Assembly: GCA_030635835.1 (NCBI GenBank)
Contig: DAOVYB010000012.1
Span: 1 to 17,971, forward strand
Source of the DNA: Gammaproteobacteria bacterium
GTDB lineage: Bacteria; Pseudomonadota; Gammaproteobacteria; UBA6429
Reading direction: 5' to 3'
Length of the DNA: 17,971 nucleotides
The notes beneath the pieces are model-generated. The model saw only the letters and a list, made by a program, of their open reading frames with translations, ran no database searches and was not told the origin of the DNA. The translations under genes were made by a program, and so were the position numbers. Shown piece after piece: positions 1 through 7,905 of the stretch. The number at the start of each line of letters is the position of its first letter. Within the stretch, counting starts at the first letter, position 1.

Positions 1-677
1 CAACCGGTCATATCATTACCATTGAAGATCCGATTGAATTTATTCATCACCATCAGGGATGTATTGTGACTCAGCGTGAAGTGGGTCTGGATACAAAATC
101 ATTTGAAGAGGCGTTAAAGAATACCTTACGTCAGGCACCGGATGTTATTCTGATAGGTGAGGTACGTACACGTGAAACAATGGATCATGCAATAGCCTTT
201 GCCGAAACTGGTCATCTTTGTTTAGCAACCTTGCATGCTAATAATGCGAATCAGGCAATGGATCGTATTATTAACTTTTTCCCTGAAGATCGTCGCAACC
301 AGTTACTGATGGATTTATCTTTAAATACACGAGCCTTTATCGCACAGCAACTTATTCCTACTCCTGATGGCACTGGCCGGGTGCTGTCTGCTGAAATTAT
401 GATTAACTCTCCGTTGATGTCAGATCTGATCCGTAAAGGTGAGATTCATAAAATGAAAAGTTTAATGGCCAAGTCGCGAAACATGGGCATGCAAACATTT
501 GATCAGTCTTTATTTGATTTATATAAAGCAGGCCAAATCACTTATGAAGATGCAATTAACTATGCGGACTCTGCAAATGAACTTCGCTTAATGATTAAGC
601 TTGGTGACAGCAAAGGCGAAGGTGCTGATTCACTTTCCGCGTCTTTAGATGGTGTGACGATTCAGGAAACCGATTAA
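1..677 (+). CDS. pilU: Type IV pilus retraction ATPase PilU (3' part)
   Basis: The gene is cut by the window start; the reading frame is open from base 3 and ends at TAA 675-677, giving about 224 C-terminal residues of a protein that is usually near 380. The PilT/PilU family of hexameric AAA-type ATPases powers pilus retraction at the inner-membrane base of the type IV pilus. Visible motifs in order are the Asp box (ITIEDPIEF), the Walker B region (APDVILIGEVR, near bases 132-170) and the His box (GHLCLATLHAN, near 210-245). The C-terminal part with SRNMGMQTFDQSLFDLYKAG and a YADSANELRL segment matches PilU rather than PilT as I remember them. The Walker A loop lies outside the window. Context fits: the Pil-Chp genes follow about 12 kb downstream. 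GTG at 66 is an internal codon, not a start. Confidence 0.93.
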   Translation, partial: TGHIITIEDPIEFIHHHQGCIVTQREVGLDTKSFEEALKNTLRQAPDVILIGEVRTRETMDHAIAFAETGHLCLATLHANNANQAMDRIINFFPEDRRNQLLMDLSLNTRAFIAQQLIPTPDGTGRVLSAEIMINSPLMSDLIRKGEIHKMKSLMAKSRNMGMQTFDQSLFDLYKAGQITYEDAINYADSANELRLMIKLGDSKGEGADSLSASLDGVTIQETD

Positions 678-700
678 TTTTGATATTGATTTCATTATAA

Positions 701-731
701 AAAAAGCCCAGCTTATATCGCTGGGCTTTTT
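701..731. terminator. Bidirectional intrinsic terminator between pilU and the porin gene
   Basis: A perfect 12-bp stem (AAAAAGCCCAGC at 701-712 with GCTGGGCTTTTT at 720-731) encloses a 7-nt loop. The GC core is flanked by an A-run on one side and a T-run on the other, so it can terminate transcription in both directions. It sits 23 bp after the pilU stop and 18 bp after the stop of the convergent outer-membrane protein gene, which is where a shared terminator is expected. Confidence 0.92.
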
Positions 732-749
732 ATTTATAAAATTGGTCTT

Positions 750-1937
750 TTAAAAAATGTATGTTGCGCGTGCAAATTGTCGGCTAAAGTTTGTTCCTGC
801 ATCAGTAGGATTACCTTTGTTATCAACTATCGCATAAACAAACTCGAGGTTAAGTAATTCATTCATGCTATAACCTAATACAATATCGGTTTCATCAATA
901 TTTGTTGCTTTACCGTTGTCTTCAAAATGTCCCATTGCCAAAGCTGCGGTAAATTTATCTGTAGCAGCATATTCAAATGAAAGCACATGTGCCATTGCGT
1001 CATTTAAACCAGCAATGGTTGTTTCGTCCATTGCTGCATAATAATTACCACCACCGAGTCCAAGATCAGCAGATTTACCCGTCTCATTTGTTCCTGAGTT
1101 TATAACTGCACCAAATGTAAATGGACCAGTTGAATATGTCACTGAAGCACCAAGCACATTACCTGCGATTCCTGAGTTATTAGCCTCAGTGTAATTGCCA
1201 AATTGTGCGCCTAATTCCAGATTACCCGCGGTATAGTTTACATCTGCATAGAGTAAAGAATAGCTTTTATCAAAACTGTAATACCAGGCCTGGCCAGAGA
1301 AGTTTTCACTTTGTTTATAGTTTAATCCAAGTGCAGTAACGCCATCATTGCTGGCTGTTTTAAATTTATCCTGACCACTTGTTGCTGTTGCTGAATCAAA
1401 ACCTGCCCAGCTACTAACAATACCTGCTTCTAAAGTTAATGCTTTACTAATTTCAACGTTTAACCAGGAAGCATTAAATGTATTTGAAAACATGCGAATG
1501 TCATCAGTATTAATGAAAGGATTATCAAGCTTTTGACGACCAATACGTACTGAACCATTATTAAATGCATAATTTATATATGCTTCACCAAGGTAAACAA
1601 AGGCCTGGCTGTTTGCATCTAAAAAGTCAGTGTTGAGTTTGTTAGTCGTTGCATCACCACTTAAAGCATCCATTTTCTCAACAAAGTAGGGTGCAATAGC
1701 AAACTGTAATCGATTCCATTTTGCTGTTTCCATTTTAATTTCACCACCGAAAGCTGCACCAGTTGTAGTGGGATTCCCTGCAACATCAGGTGCAACAGAA
1801 ATATACCCAATACGTAGTTGTCCGGAAGTTGATGCTTGCTTAAAAGCATCATCAAAACTATTTGCAGCAAATGAATTACCTGCAAAGAGTAAAATAAGTA
1901 ATGAACTTAGTGCACTTATTTTTTTTGAAACTGACAT
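750..1937 (-). CDS. Outer-membrane beta-barrel porin-like protein
   Basis: A 395-aa protein with a clear Sec signal peptide: a lysine-containing N-terminus, a hydrophobic stretch at residues 9-20 and a cleavage site around GNSFA-AN (residue 25). The mature part has many short alternating segments with aromatic residues (for example GEAYINYAF, AWYYSFDKSYSLLYADVNY), glycine/asparagine-rich turns, and ends in FARATYIF. A terminal phenylalanine is the usual outer-membrane beta-barrel insertion signal. It probably forms a diffusion channel of the OprD/OprB-like or phosphate-porin-like type, but I cannot assign the family or substrate from sequence alone. The start is supported by AGGGTGA four bases before the ATG. 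The gene stands alone: it is convergent with pilU and divergent from the chemoreceptor gene. It is not part of the corresponding Pseudomonas locus as I recall it. Confidence 0.85.
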   Translation of the reverse strand: MSVSKKISALSSLLILLFAGNSFAANSFDDAFKQASTSGQLRIGYISVAPDVAGNPTTTGAAFGGEIKMETAKWNRLQFAIAPYFVEKMDALSGDATTNKLNTDFLDANSQAFVYLGEAYINYAFNNGSVRIGRQKLDNPFINTDDIRMFSNTFNASWLNVEISKALTLEAGIVSSWAGFDSATATSGQDKFKTASNDGVTALGLNYKQSENFSGQAWYYSFDKSYSLLYADVNYTAGNLELGAQFGNYTEANNSGIAGNVLGASVTYSTGPFTFGAVINSGTNETGKSADLGLGGGNYYAAMDETTIAGLNDAMAHVLSFEYAATDKFTAALAMGHFEDNGKATNIDETDIVLGYSMNELLNLEFVYAIVDNKGNPTDAGTNFSRQFARATYIF

Positions 1938-2286
1938 ATATTCACCCTATTGATAATTAGAAAATGTTTAGAAAAATTAAGGTTATGTAATTTTTTATCT
2001 GTTATTCATAAATTAATGATAATCCACATAATAACTCGTAGTTAATTAGCGACCAGTACTTATGAAAACTTAATTATAGATAGCAGATTGTTTTACCTAA
2101 AGTTGGTGTTTGTAACGAATTTTTACATTTTAATGCTACTTTTAAGATTACTTTTAGTGAGTAACTTTCTATATATGTTTAAGTTGTAAAGAAAAAGAGG
2201 GTGTTCGCGGCATATATTTAAAGCTTTTACCGTTTTGGTCGATAAGTAAATACCTGATCAAAAATAATTTTAATTTAGGCCTCAAA
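1938..2286. other. Divergent intergenic region, porin / chemoreceptor
   Basis: This is a 349-bp, very AT-rich spacer with no convincing coding frame. Seen in it: the porin ribosome site near 1942-1948 (minus strand); a Fur-box-like 19-mer at 2012-2030 matching 13 of 19 positions of the classical consensus, which is weak in such AT-rich DNA; a TACTTTTA direct repeat (2137-2144 and 2149-2156, 12 bp apart); and the sigma-28 promoter listed separately at 2219-2245. I could not pick out a sigma-70 promoter for the porin gene with any confidence. Confidence 0.6.
2219..2245 (+). promoter_or_regulatory. Sigma-28 (FliA) promoter for the chemoreceptor gene
   Basis: The sequence TAAAGCTT, then 11 nt, then GTCGATAA matches the enterobacterial FliA consensus TAAAGTTT-N11-GCCGATAA at 7 of 8 positions in each half with exactly the canonical spacing. 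The -10 box ends 41 nt before the ATG at 2287, leaving a leader of roughly 30 nt. A class-3 flagellar promoter is what one expects for a methyl-accepting chemotaxis gene, so promoter and gene support each other. It implies that the organism has a flagellar regulon. Confidence 0.85.
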
Positions 2287-3939
2287 ATGAAAAATTTATC
2301 ATTAACTAAAAAGTTTTTAATAATTGGAATTGCTACATTACTAATTTTAATCGCGGAATTAGGATTAATATTTAACAATAATTTTTACATAAGAAATGTG
2401 AGCAGAGAACTTTCTGGTTTTGATGTTCCTCTTTTAGATCGAGCTCACCAGGTAAAGTTGTCGATTATACAGGTACAGCAGTGGTTAACAGATATAAGTG
2501 CAACTCGTGGTTTAGACGGGCTTAATGATGGTTTTGATGAAGCTGAAAATAATGCGGATAAGTTCCATGAATTAATTAATGAATTAAAAATACTCAATGA
2601 TCAAAGTGTTGAGTATTATGGTCAAAGTTTATTAGTGGGTATGGACGCTAAAAAGTTTTTTGAAGATATGGAAACTAAATTTGAGAACTATTTTGAAGTC
2701 GGCAAAAATATGGCTCATGCTTATATTGATCACGGTCCTGCTGGAGGCAATAAATCCATGGCGAGTTTTGATACTGCAGCGGCATCGATTGCCTCTGAAG
2801 TTGATATGCTTATGAAAATGGCAAGAGAAAAATCAACATTAAAATTGTCAGAGCAATATGGGCGTGTTGGACAGTCAAATATCTATGTGGCGATTGCATC
2901 AGCTATATTGTTATCAATATTAGGTTATTTGTTTTTTGTTTTGTATGGCGTAATCGGTTCAATTTCTCGTGTGAGTGGTGAAGTAGCAACAATTGCAGAT
3001 GGTGATTTATCGGGTGAACCTTTTATATGCCGTGAAAAAAATGAGCTTGGTAAGTTAGCTAATGGATTTAATCTTATGAAGGACAATTTAAAAAATGTCC
3101 TGACAAATGTAAATGTTACTTCCAGTCATTTATTTACTTCAGTCGAACAGTTAACAGTTGTGACGCATGAAACCGAACAAAGTATGGATCAGCAACTGAA
3201 CCAGATAAATATGGTTGCAACGGCAATGAATGAAATGGCTGCAACGGCACATGAAGTTGCTAACAATGCATCTTCAACGGCTACTGCAGCAGGTAGCGCG
3301 AATCATGAGGCGCAAGATGGTAAAGCAGTTGTTAATAAAACAATGGATATGATTAATTCTTTGGCTGAAGATGTTGAACAGGCTGCCGAAGTGTTACATG
3401 AATTAGAAAGTAATACAGAAAGTATAGGAACAATTTTAGATGTTATTCGTGGTATTGCTGAACAAACGAATTTACTTGCGCTTAATGCTGCAATCGAAGC
3501 AGCGCGTGCAGGAGAACAAGGGCGTGGTTTTGCCGTTGTTGCTGATGAGGTAAGAACATTGGCAAGTCGAACACAACAATCGACTCAGGAAATTGATGAA
3601 ATGATTGCACGCTTACAGGCATCTGCAAGTAAAGCCGTGAGCTCCATGGAAACCGGTCGTACTCGTGCTAACGAGACGGTTACTCAAGTGGCTGAGGCTG
3701 GCATTAAATTAGATGAAATTACTAAATCTGTAGTAAGTATTTCTGAATTGAGTTCTCATATTGCCAGTGCGGCTACGGAACAAAGCAGTGTGGCGGAAGA
3801 TATAAATAAAAATATCAGTGTCATTAATGATGCATCATCTACTACAACGGAAAATACGCGTCATATATCAAGTGCCAGTAGCGAGCTTTCAGGTCTTGCA
3901 ACAAAAATGACTGAGATTGCCAGTCAGTTTAAATTATAA
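2287..3939 (+). CDS. Methyl-accepting chemotaxis protein (transmembrane chemoreceptor)
   Basis: A 550-aa receptor with the classical layout: TM1 at about residues 9-29, a periplasmic sensor of about 165 residues (30-197), TM2 at about 199-220, HAMP at about 221-272, then the long cytoplasmic coiled-coil hairpin. The kinase-contact tip is clear at about 388-415 ([27 protein letters not shown], quoted as two parts: [15 protein letters not shown] and [12 protein letters not shown]). The sensor is alpha-helical in appearance ([13 protein letters not shown], then Asp/Glu-rich helices) and most resembles four-helix-bundle-type ligand domains; no PAS or Cache signature is evident, and the ligand is unknown. 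There is no CheR-tethering pentapeptide at the C-terminus, which ends in SQFKL. It would signal through CheW/CheA to the flagellar motor. The sigma-28 promoter upstream supports a flagellar rather than a pilus role. Confidence 0.93.
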   Translation: MKNLSLTKKFLIIGIATLLILIAELGLIFNNNFYIRNVSRELSGFDVPLLDRAHQVKLSIIQVQQWLTDISATRGLDGLNDGFDEAENNADKFHELINELKILNDQSVEYYGQSLLVGMDAKKFFEDMETKFENYFEVGKNMAHAYIDHGPAGGNKSMASFDTAAASIASEVDMLMKMAREKSTLKLSEQYGRVGQSNIYVAIASAILLSILGYLFFVLYGVIGSISRVSGEVATIADGDLSGEPFICREKNELGKLANGFNLMKDNLKNVLTNVNVTSSHLFTSVEQLTVVTHETEQSMDQQLNQINMVATAMNEMAATAHEVANNASSTATAAGSANHEAQDGKAVVNKTMDMINSLAEDVEQAAEVLHELESNTESIGTILDVIRGIAEQTNLLALNAAIEAARAGEQGRGFAVVADEVRTLASRTQQSTQEIDEMIARLQASASKAVSSMETGRTRANETVTQVAEAGIKLDEITKSVVSISELSSHIASAATEQSSVAEDINKNISVINDASSTTTENTRHISSASSELSGLATKMTEIASQFKL

Positions 3940-3950
3940 ATACTGACTGG
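3920..3950 (+). terminator. Hairpin over the chemoreceptor stop codon, possible terminator
   Basis: A perfect 9-bp inverted repeat (CCAGTCAGT 3920-3928, ACTGACTGG 3942-3950) with a 13-nt loop spans the TAA stop at 3937-3939. No T-run follows directly. A second, weaker element comes next: ATACCG (3953-3958) pairs with CGGTAT (3983-3988), followed by GCTTTTT. Together they could end the transcript or protect its 3' end. The region separates two convergent genes. Confidence 0.4.
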
Positions 3951-4036
3951 AAATACCGGCTAGCAGGAGAGACAAATTGAGACGGTATGCTTTTTAAAGG
4001 GAATTATAATTTTAATTCGACTTTTATCTTTGAGGG

Positions 4037-4903
4037 TTAAGAAAAGACGCTATAGGCATCAAATACCGGGCCATCGACACAAACCCGTTTCATTGCAGGA
4101 CCTTGTTCGGTTTTAACTTCCACAACACAACCAGCACAACCACCCACGGCACATGCCATAAACTCTTCAAGTGATACCTGGCAAGGCAGATCAAATTCTT
4201 TGGCGAGTTTGGCAACCGCTTCCAACATGGGGTGGGGCCCGCATGAATATATTTCTACTTCACTGCGTTGTTCATCACTTAATGCTTTTAACCAGTGCCG
4301 CGCAAGGTCGGTAACATAGCCTTCGTATGTACCGGCATAACCTTGTAAGCTGGCAAGTCGTGAGGCAATACCCCATTCATCAAGCAGTGGCATTGAAGCA
4401 ATAACACCATCAGGTATTCCCGGTATTATTATTTCAGAAGGTTTTGTTGTGAATGGAAAGGGCACTTCAGAACCTAAAATAACCAGGGGTTCATAGCCAC
4501 CTTGTTGCTGGCAAGCTTCTGCAATGAAAACCATGGGTGGCATTCCGACACCACCACCGATGAGTAGTGGGCGCTTACGTTCAGGTTTAATCTCAAAGGC
4601 TTTGCCAATCGGCCCCATGATATTAATACTTTCACCGACTTTTCGCTCCGCTAGTAAAGCCGTACCTTCACCGAGTTTTTTATATAAAAAATCGACCCAG
4701 CCTAAATCTTTGTTGACACGCATGATTGATATAGGGCGGCGCATTGGTCGAAGAGGATGAACTGTTAAATGTGCAAAGCTACCTGGCATTGCATGTTTTG
4801 CAATTTTAGGTGCATGTACACGCATGATGTATTGATCACCCTCAAAAGCGTTGTGCGTTAATATTTCGCAGTCTTCAACAAATATAGTATTTCGGTGTTT
4901 CAT
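4037..4903 (-). CDS. pyrK: PyrK-type dihydroorotate dehydrogenase electron-transfer subunit
   Basis: This is a ferredoxin-reductase-like flavoprotein with a C-terminal [2Fe-2S] site. From the ATG at 4903 it is 288 aa. An upstream TTG at 4963 would add 20 residues with no family likeness, so I prefer the ATG, although neither has a good ribosome site. Seen: the FAD-binding motif RPISI (56-60), the glycine-rich loop GGGVGMPP (about 116-123), the nucleotide-domain motif CGPHPML (221-227), and four cluster cysteines at 251, 256, 259 and 275 (CAVGGCAGC ... RVCVDGPVFD). In class 1B enzymes PyrK passes electrons from dihydroorotate, via PyrD FMN, to NAD. Most gammaproteobacteria use a quinone-linked class 2 PyrD without PyrK, so its partner here is uncertain. 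It is the last gene of the minus-strand pyrimidine block, 165 bp after pyrC', behind a palindromic repeat. Confidence 0.85.
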   Translation of the reverse strand: MKHRNTIFVEDCEILTHNAFEGDQYIMRVHAPKIAKHAMPGSFAHLTVHPLRPMRRPISIMRVNKDLGWVDFLYKKLGEGTALLAERKVGESINIMGPIGKAFEIKPERKRPLLIGGGVGMPPMVFIAEACQQQGGYEPLVILGSEVPFPFTTKPSEIIIPGIPDGVIASMPLLDEWGIASRLASLQGYAGTYEGYVTDLARHWLKALSDEQRSEVEIYSCGPHPMLEAVAKLAKEFDLPCQVSLEEFMACAVGGCAGCVVEVKTEQGPAMKRVCVDGPVFDAYSVFS

Positions 4904-4963
4904 TTGATTTTTATTTAACTCTCTAATTTTGAATATCACGGATAGCGAGAAGTTAGAAAACAA

Positions 4964-5034
4964 GGCAAAAACTAACGAAAAAGCGGAGTGTACGATTAGT
5001 ACATGAGCATTTTGAGTTAGTTTTTCGTCGTGCC
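4964..5034. repeat. REP-like palindromic repeat between pyrC' and the pyrK-like gene
   Basis: Outer arms AAAAACTAAC (4967-4976) and GTTAGTTTTT (5016-5025) are perfect inverted copies, and GGC/GCC edges lie further out. The core GCGGAGTGTAC ... GTACATGAGC (4983-5008) has a TGTAC/GTACA stem around a 5-nt loop (4989-5003). The GCGGAG-N-GTAC / GTAC-N-GAGCATT core layout resembles palindromic intergenic repeats I recall from many gammaproteobacterial chromosomes. Inside an operon such elements can stabilise or attenuate mRNA, so it may set the pyrK level relative to pyrB-pyrC'. Confidence 0.75.
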
Positions 5035-5068
5035 CCCCACATCAAATATTAATGGAGGGTAAACGCCG

Positions 5069-6361
5069 TTACCTAGCTTCGCAGCATTCGTGAGCTGAGT
5101 AAACGACTTTGCCGTTTAATAATGTGTGCATGACTTTACCTTTAAACTCCCAGCCAGCGAAAGGTGTATTTTTACCTGCACTCATCATGTTATCCGTTTC
5201 CATGATCCAGTTGGTTTGCGGATTATAGATACAGATATCGGCTTTTTCTCCAACGGATAATGTACCTGCATCAATGCCCAGTATTTTTGCTGGTTGTGAG
5301 GTGAGTCGATTAATCACATCACTGAGTGAGAGTTCATCTGTTAAACGTAAGGCTAAGGGTAATAATGTTTCTAGTGAACTGATTCCTGCTTCAGTTTCGC
5401 TAAAGGGGGCAAGTTTGGCATCGGCATCATGGGGTTCATGATCTGAACAAATGGCATTGAGATTGCTTGTTGCCAGTGCATCAACCAGTGCTTCCCGGTC
5501 ACGCTGTGTGCGTAAGGGTGGGCGTACATGGCAGTTACTATCAAAATAACCAATGTCCATTTCGGTCAGATGTAAATGATGTGCAGTGACATCAGCCGTA
5601 ACCGGTAAACCATCATACTGGGCACGAGCTATCATTTGGACAGCTCGGGCACTGGAGACATGGCAAAAATGGGCGCGCACACCTGTTTGTTCAATCAGTA
5701 ATAAATCGCGTGAAATGGCATTGGTTTCGGCCGTCTCAGGAATCCCGGGTAAGCCAAGACGGGTACTAATCGCCCCCTCATGTGCGCAACCATTGCCGGC
5801 AAGTCCTTCGTCTTCTGCATGTAAGAAAATGGTTAGCCCGCAACTTGCGGCGTATTCCATTGCACGGCGCATAATAAGATTATTAGTAACAGGAAACATT
5901 GCATTGCTGACACCAACACAATTACCAAATTTTTTGAGCAGAGCCATTTCGCTCAGTTGTTTACCTTTAAGGCCGGCGGTGAGCGCACCAAGCGTGACCA
6001 GCTTTGCATGGCCTGCTTCATTAGCACGCTGGTGAATGAGCTCAATGACTGAAGTCGTATCAATTACCGGGTTGGTATCTGGTGGAATACATAATGTTGT
6101 AATGCCACTCGCTGCCGCAGCTCGGGTTTCAGATGCAATAGTGCCTTTATTTTCTAACCCCGGTTCTCTTAAGCGTGCACGTAAATCCACGAGACCAGGA
6201 ATAACATGGCAATCGGTGGCATCAATAGTTTGATCGAGTGTAAAACCATCGGGTTGTTTTCCAATAGCAGCAATGCGACCTTCAGAAATATAAATATCGT
6301 GTTTTGCTTCAATGTTGTTAGCGGGATCAATAACTAAACCATTGCTTATTTTAATACGCAT
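5069..6361 (-). CDS. pyrC': Inactive dihydroorotase homologue PyrC' (PyrX), partner of PyrB
   Basis: A 430-aa amidohydrolase-fold protein of type I dihydroorotase length. The usual metal motif HxHLREPG reads RARLREPG here (R61, R63), so both histidines are lost. The metal-binding aspartate region (SDDG or TDDG in active enzymes) reads SNAM near residue 153. Other landmarks remain: HAED (181), HFCHVSS (231-237), SDHEPH (306-311), GISSLETLLPL. This is the pattern of the Pseudomonas PyrC'/PyrX proteins, which do not catalyse but are needed to assemble the dodecameric PyrB complex. By inference this one is a structural subunit of aspartate transcarbamoylase and a true pyrC must lie elsewhere. Its ATG shares one base with the pyrB TAA (TAATG), indicating translational coupling. 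Confidence 0.92.
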   Translation of the reverse strand: MRIKISNGLVIDPANNIEAKHDIYISEGRIAAIGKQPDGFTLDQTIDATDCHVIPGLVDLRARLREPGLENKGTIASETRAAAASGITTLCIPPDTNPVIDTTSVIELIHQRANEAGHAKLVTLGALTAGLKGKQLSEMALLKKFGNCVGVSNAMFPVTNNLIMRRAMEYAASCGLTIFLHAEDEGLAGNGCAHEGAISTRLGLPGIPETAETNAISRDLLLIEQTGVRAHFCHVSSARAVQMIARAQYDGLPVTADVTAHHLHLTEMDIGYFDSNCHVRPPLRTQRDREALVDALATSNLNAICSDHEPHDADAKLAPFSETEAGISSLETLLPLALRLTDELSLSDVINRLTSQPAKILGIDAGTLSVGEKADICIYNPQTNWIMETDNMMSAGKNTPFAGWEFKGKVMHTLLNGKVVYSAHECCEAR

Positions 6362-7365
6362 TAGCTTTGCACCCGATCTTGACCATCAGCAAGTGATGGT
6401 TGGCCAAGAGAAGCTCTACCAAGCGCCATAGACATCACTGCCATACGCACAGATATACCATGTGTGACTTGTTCTAAAATGACAGACTGTGGGCCATCGG
6501 CAACACTGGATTCGATTTCAACTCCACGGTTAATCGGGCCGGGGTGCATGACAATGGCATCAGATTTTGCATGTTTTAATTTTTCTTCTGTTAATCCATA
6601 CATGTGGAAATATTCATGTTCACTCGGTAATAAAGCACCTTCCATACGTTCACGTTGCAGCCTTAACATGATGACAACATCTGCATTTTGTAAACCCTGA
6701 TGCATGTCATGGTATACATGTACGCCAAGATGAGCTGCTTCTTTTGGTATAATGGTTTGTGGGCCAATGACTCTAATCTCAGGCACGCCGAGCGTGTTTA
6801 ATGCATGTATTTGCGAGCGGGCAACGCGTGAGTGCATGATGTCACCGACAATAGCAACGGTCAGTTTAGTAAAATCCTGTTTATGGCGGCGGATAGTAAA
6901 CATATCCAGCATGGCTTGTGTTGGATGGGCATGACTGCCATCACCGGCATTAATCACACTAATGTGTGGTGCAACATGTTGAGCAATGAAATGTGCAGCA
7001 CCACTGCTGTTATGCCTGACAACAAACATATCAACCTGCATGGATTCGAGGTTGTGTAACATGTCGAGCAGGCTTTCGCCTTTGCTGGTCGCTGAAGTAT
7101 TAATATTAATATTTAATACATCAGCCGATAAACGTTTAGCGGCAAGTTCAAAAGTAGTACGTGTTCGGGTACTGGCTTCAAAAAATAAATTCGCAATGGT
7201 TTTGCCTCTTAACAGAGGGACTTTCTTCACTTGTCGATTACTGACAGAAGAAAAATTTTCTGCATTATCTAAAATATCCAGCAGCATTTGTTTTTTCAGA
7301 CCTTCAATGGTCAGGAAATGGCGCAGCATGCCATCTTTGTCTAATTGAATATCGTGGTGCTTCAT
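6361..7365 (-). CDS. pyrB: Aspartate carbamoyltransferase catalytic subunit
   Basis: It catalyses carbamoyl phosphate + L-aspartate to N-carbamoyl-L-aspartate, the committed step of pyrimidine synthesis, in the cytosol. The 334-aa length, with an N-terminal extension of about a dozen residues before [10 protein letters not shown], is typical of the Pseudomonas-type enzyme that works with PyrC'; the extension is associated with nucleotide regulation there. Motifs seen: [13 protein letters not shown] (61-73, carbamoyl-phosphate loop), TSKGES (93-98, with the lysine of the 80s-type loop), [10 protein letters not shown] (141-150), and [11 protein letters not shown] near the C-terminus. The start is well supported: GAGGAGGG lies just upstream inside the end of pyrR, and the ATG overlaps the pyrR TGA as ATGA. 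No pyrI regulatory chain is seen, consistent with a PyrB-PyrC' holoenzyme. Confidence 0.97.
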   Translation of the reverse strand: MKHHDIQLDKDGMLRHFLTIEGLKKQMLLDILDNAENFSSVSNRQVKKVPLLRGKTIANLFFEASTRTRTTFELAAKRLSADVLNININTSATSKGESLLDMLHNLESMQVDMFVVRHNSSGAAHFIAQHVAPHISVINAGDGSHAHPTQAMLDMFTIRRHKQDFTKLTVAIVGDIMHSRVARSQIHALNTLGVPEIRVIGPQTIIPKEAAHLGVHVYHDMHQGLQNADVVIMLRLQRERMEGALLPSEHEYFHMYGLTEEKLKHAKSDAIVMHPGPINRGVEIESSVADGPQSVILEQVTHGISVRMAVMSMALGRASLGQPSLADGQDRVQS

Positions 7366-7895
7366 TTGCCCTCCTCAATTGAGAGGGTTAATAGCTCATG
7401 ATTGTTTTCATCACGGTTAAGTTTAATGTGTTGATTTTGCTTTAACTGAATGCGTGTTGCGGCAACATCGGCAGAAATAGGCAGTTCGCGACAGTCACGC
7501 TCAACAAGGACAGCAAGCATCACCGATGCAGGTCGGCCATAATCAAAAATTTCATTTAATGCCGCTCGAATGGTGCGACCGGTGTGAAGAACATCATCGA
7601 CTAAAATTATATGCTGGTCATCGACATTAAAAGGCAGAATAGATGGTTGCACCTGTGGGTGCATACCGATGCGAGTGAAGTCATCGCGATAAAAGGTAAT
7701 ATTTAGCGTACCCAGAGGTAAGTTAATATTCAGTTTTTTATGTAATTGTTCAGCTACCCATGCACCACCGGAATGAATTCCAATCATAATTGGATTCGTA
7801 ATATCGCGGTCTTGTAATAGATTATTTAAATCGCTGGATAATGTATCCAGAAGGACGGGGGTATCGAGCTCTTGGTTTTCCGGACGCTCTGTCAT
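7362..7895 (-). CDS. pyrR: PyrR pyrimidine regulator / uracil phosphoribosyltransferase
   Basis: A 177-aa type I phosphoribosyltransferase of normal PyrR length. The PRPP-binding signature [19 protein letters not shown] spans residues about 96-114, and the [14 protein letters not shown] segment near 38-51 forms the other part of the fold. In Firmicutes PyrR binds pyr mRNA and causes attenuation; in pseudomonads it heads pyrR-pyrB-pyrC' and has a less clear regulatory role. I see no PyrR-binding leader in front of this gene or in front of yqgE, so RNA attenuation here is not supported. It lies 10 bp after ruvX and overlaps pyrB by 4 bp. The ribosome site is weak (GGATAA about 10 nt upstream), suggesting reinitiation from ruvX. 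Confidence 0.95.
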   Translation of the reverse strand: MTERPENQELDTPVLLDTLSSDLNNLLQDRDITNPIMIGIHSGGAWVAEQLHKKLNINLPLGTLNITFYRDDFTRIGMHPQVQPSILPFNVDDQHIILVDDVLHTGRTIRAALNEIFDYGRPASVMLAVLVERDCRELPISADVAATRIQLKQNQHIKLNRDENNHELLTLSIEEGK

Positions 7896-7905
7896 TATGC
7901 GTTAT

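Noticed and set aside
2169..2378. 69-codon minus-strand frame over the chemoreceptor start
   Set aside because: It overlaps the sigma-28 promoter and start of a well-supported gene and lacks any recognisable feature.
4904..4963. TTG start extending the pyrK-like protein by 20 residues
   Set aside because: The extension has no family likeness and no ribosome site; the ATG at 4903 fits the usual PyrK N-terminus.
5586..6035. 149-codon plus-strand open frame opposite pyrC'
   Set aside because: It lies wholly antisense to a conserved gene, has no ribosome site or recognisable domain, and its sequence is what the reverse frame of an amidohydrolase gene gives.
6986..7348. 120-codon plus-strand open frame opposite pyrB
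   Set aside because: It is fully antisense to a highly conserved gene, and its cysteine/serine-rich text looks like a shadow frame.
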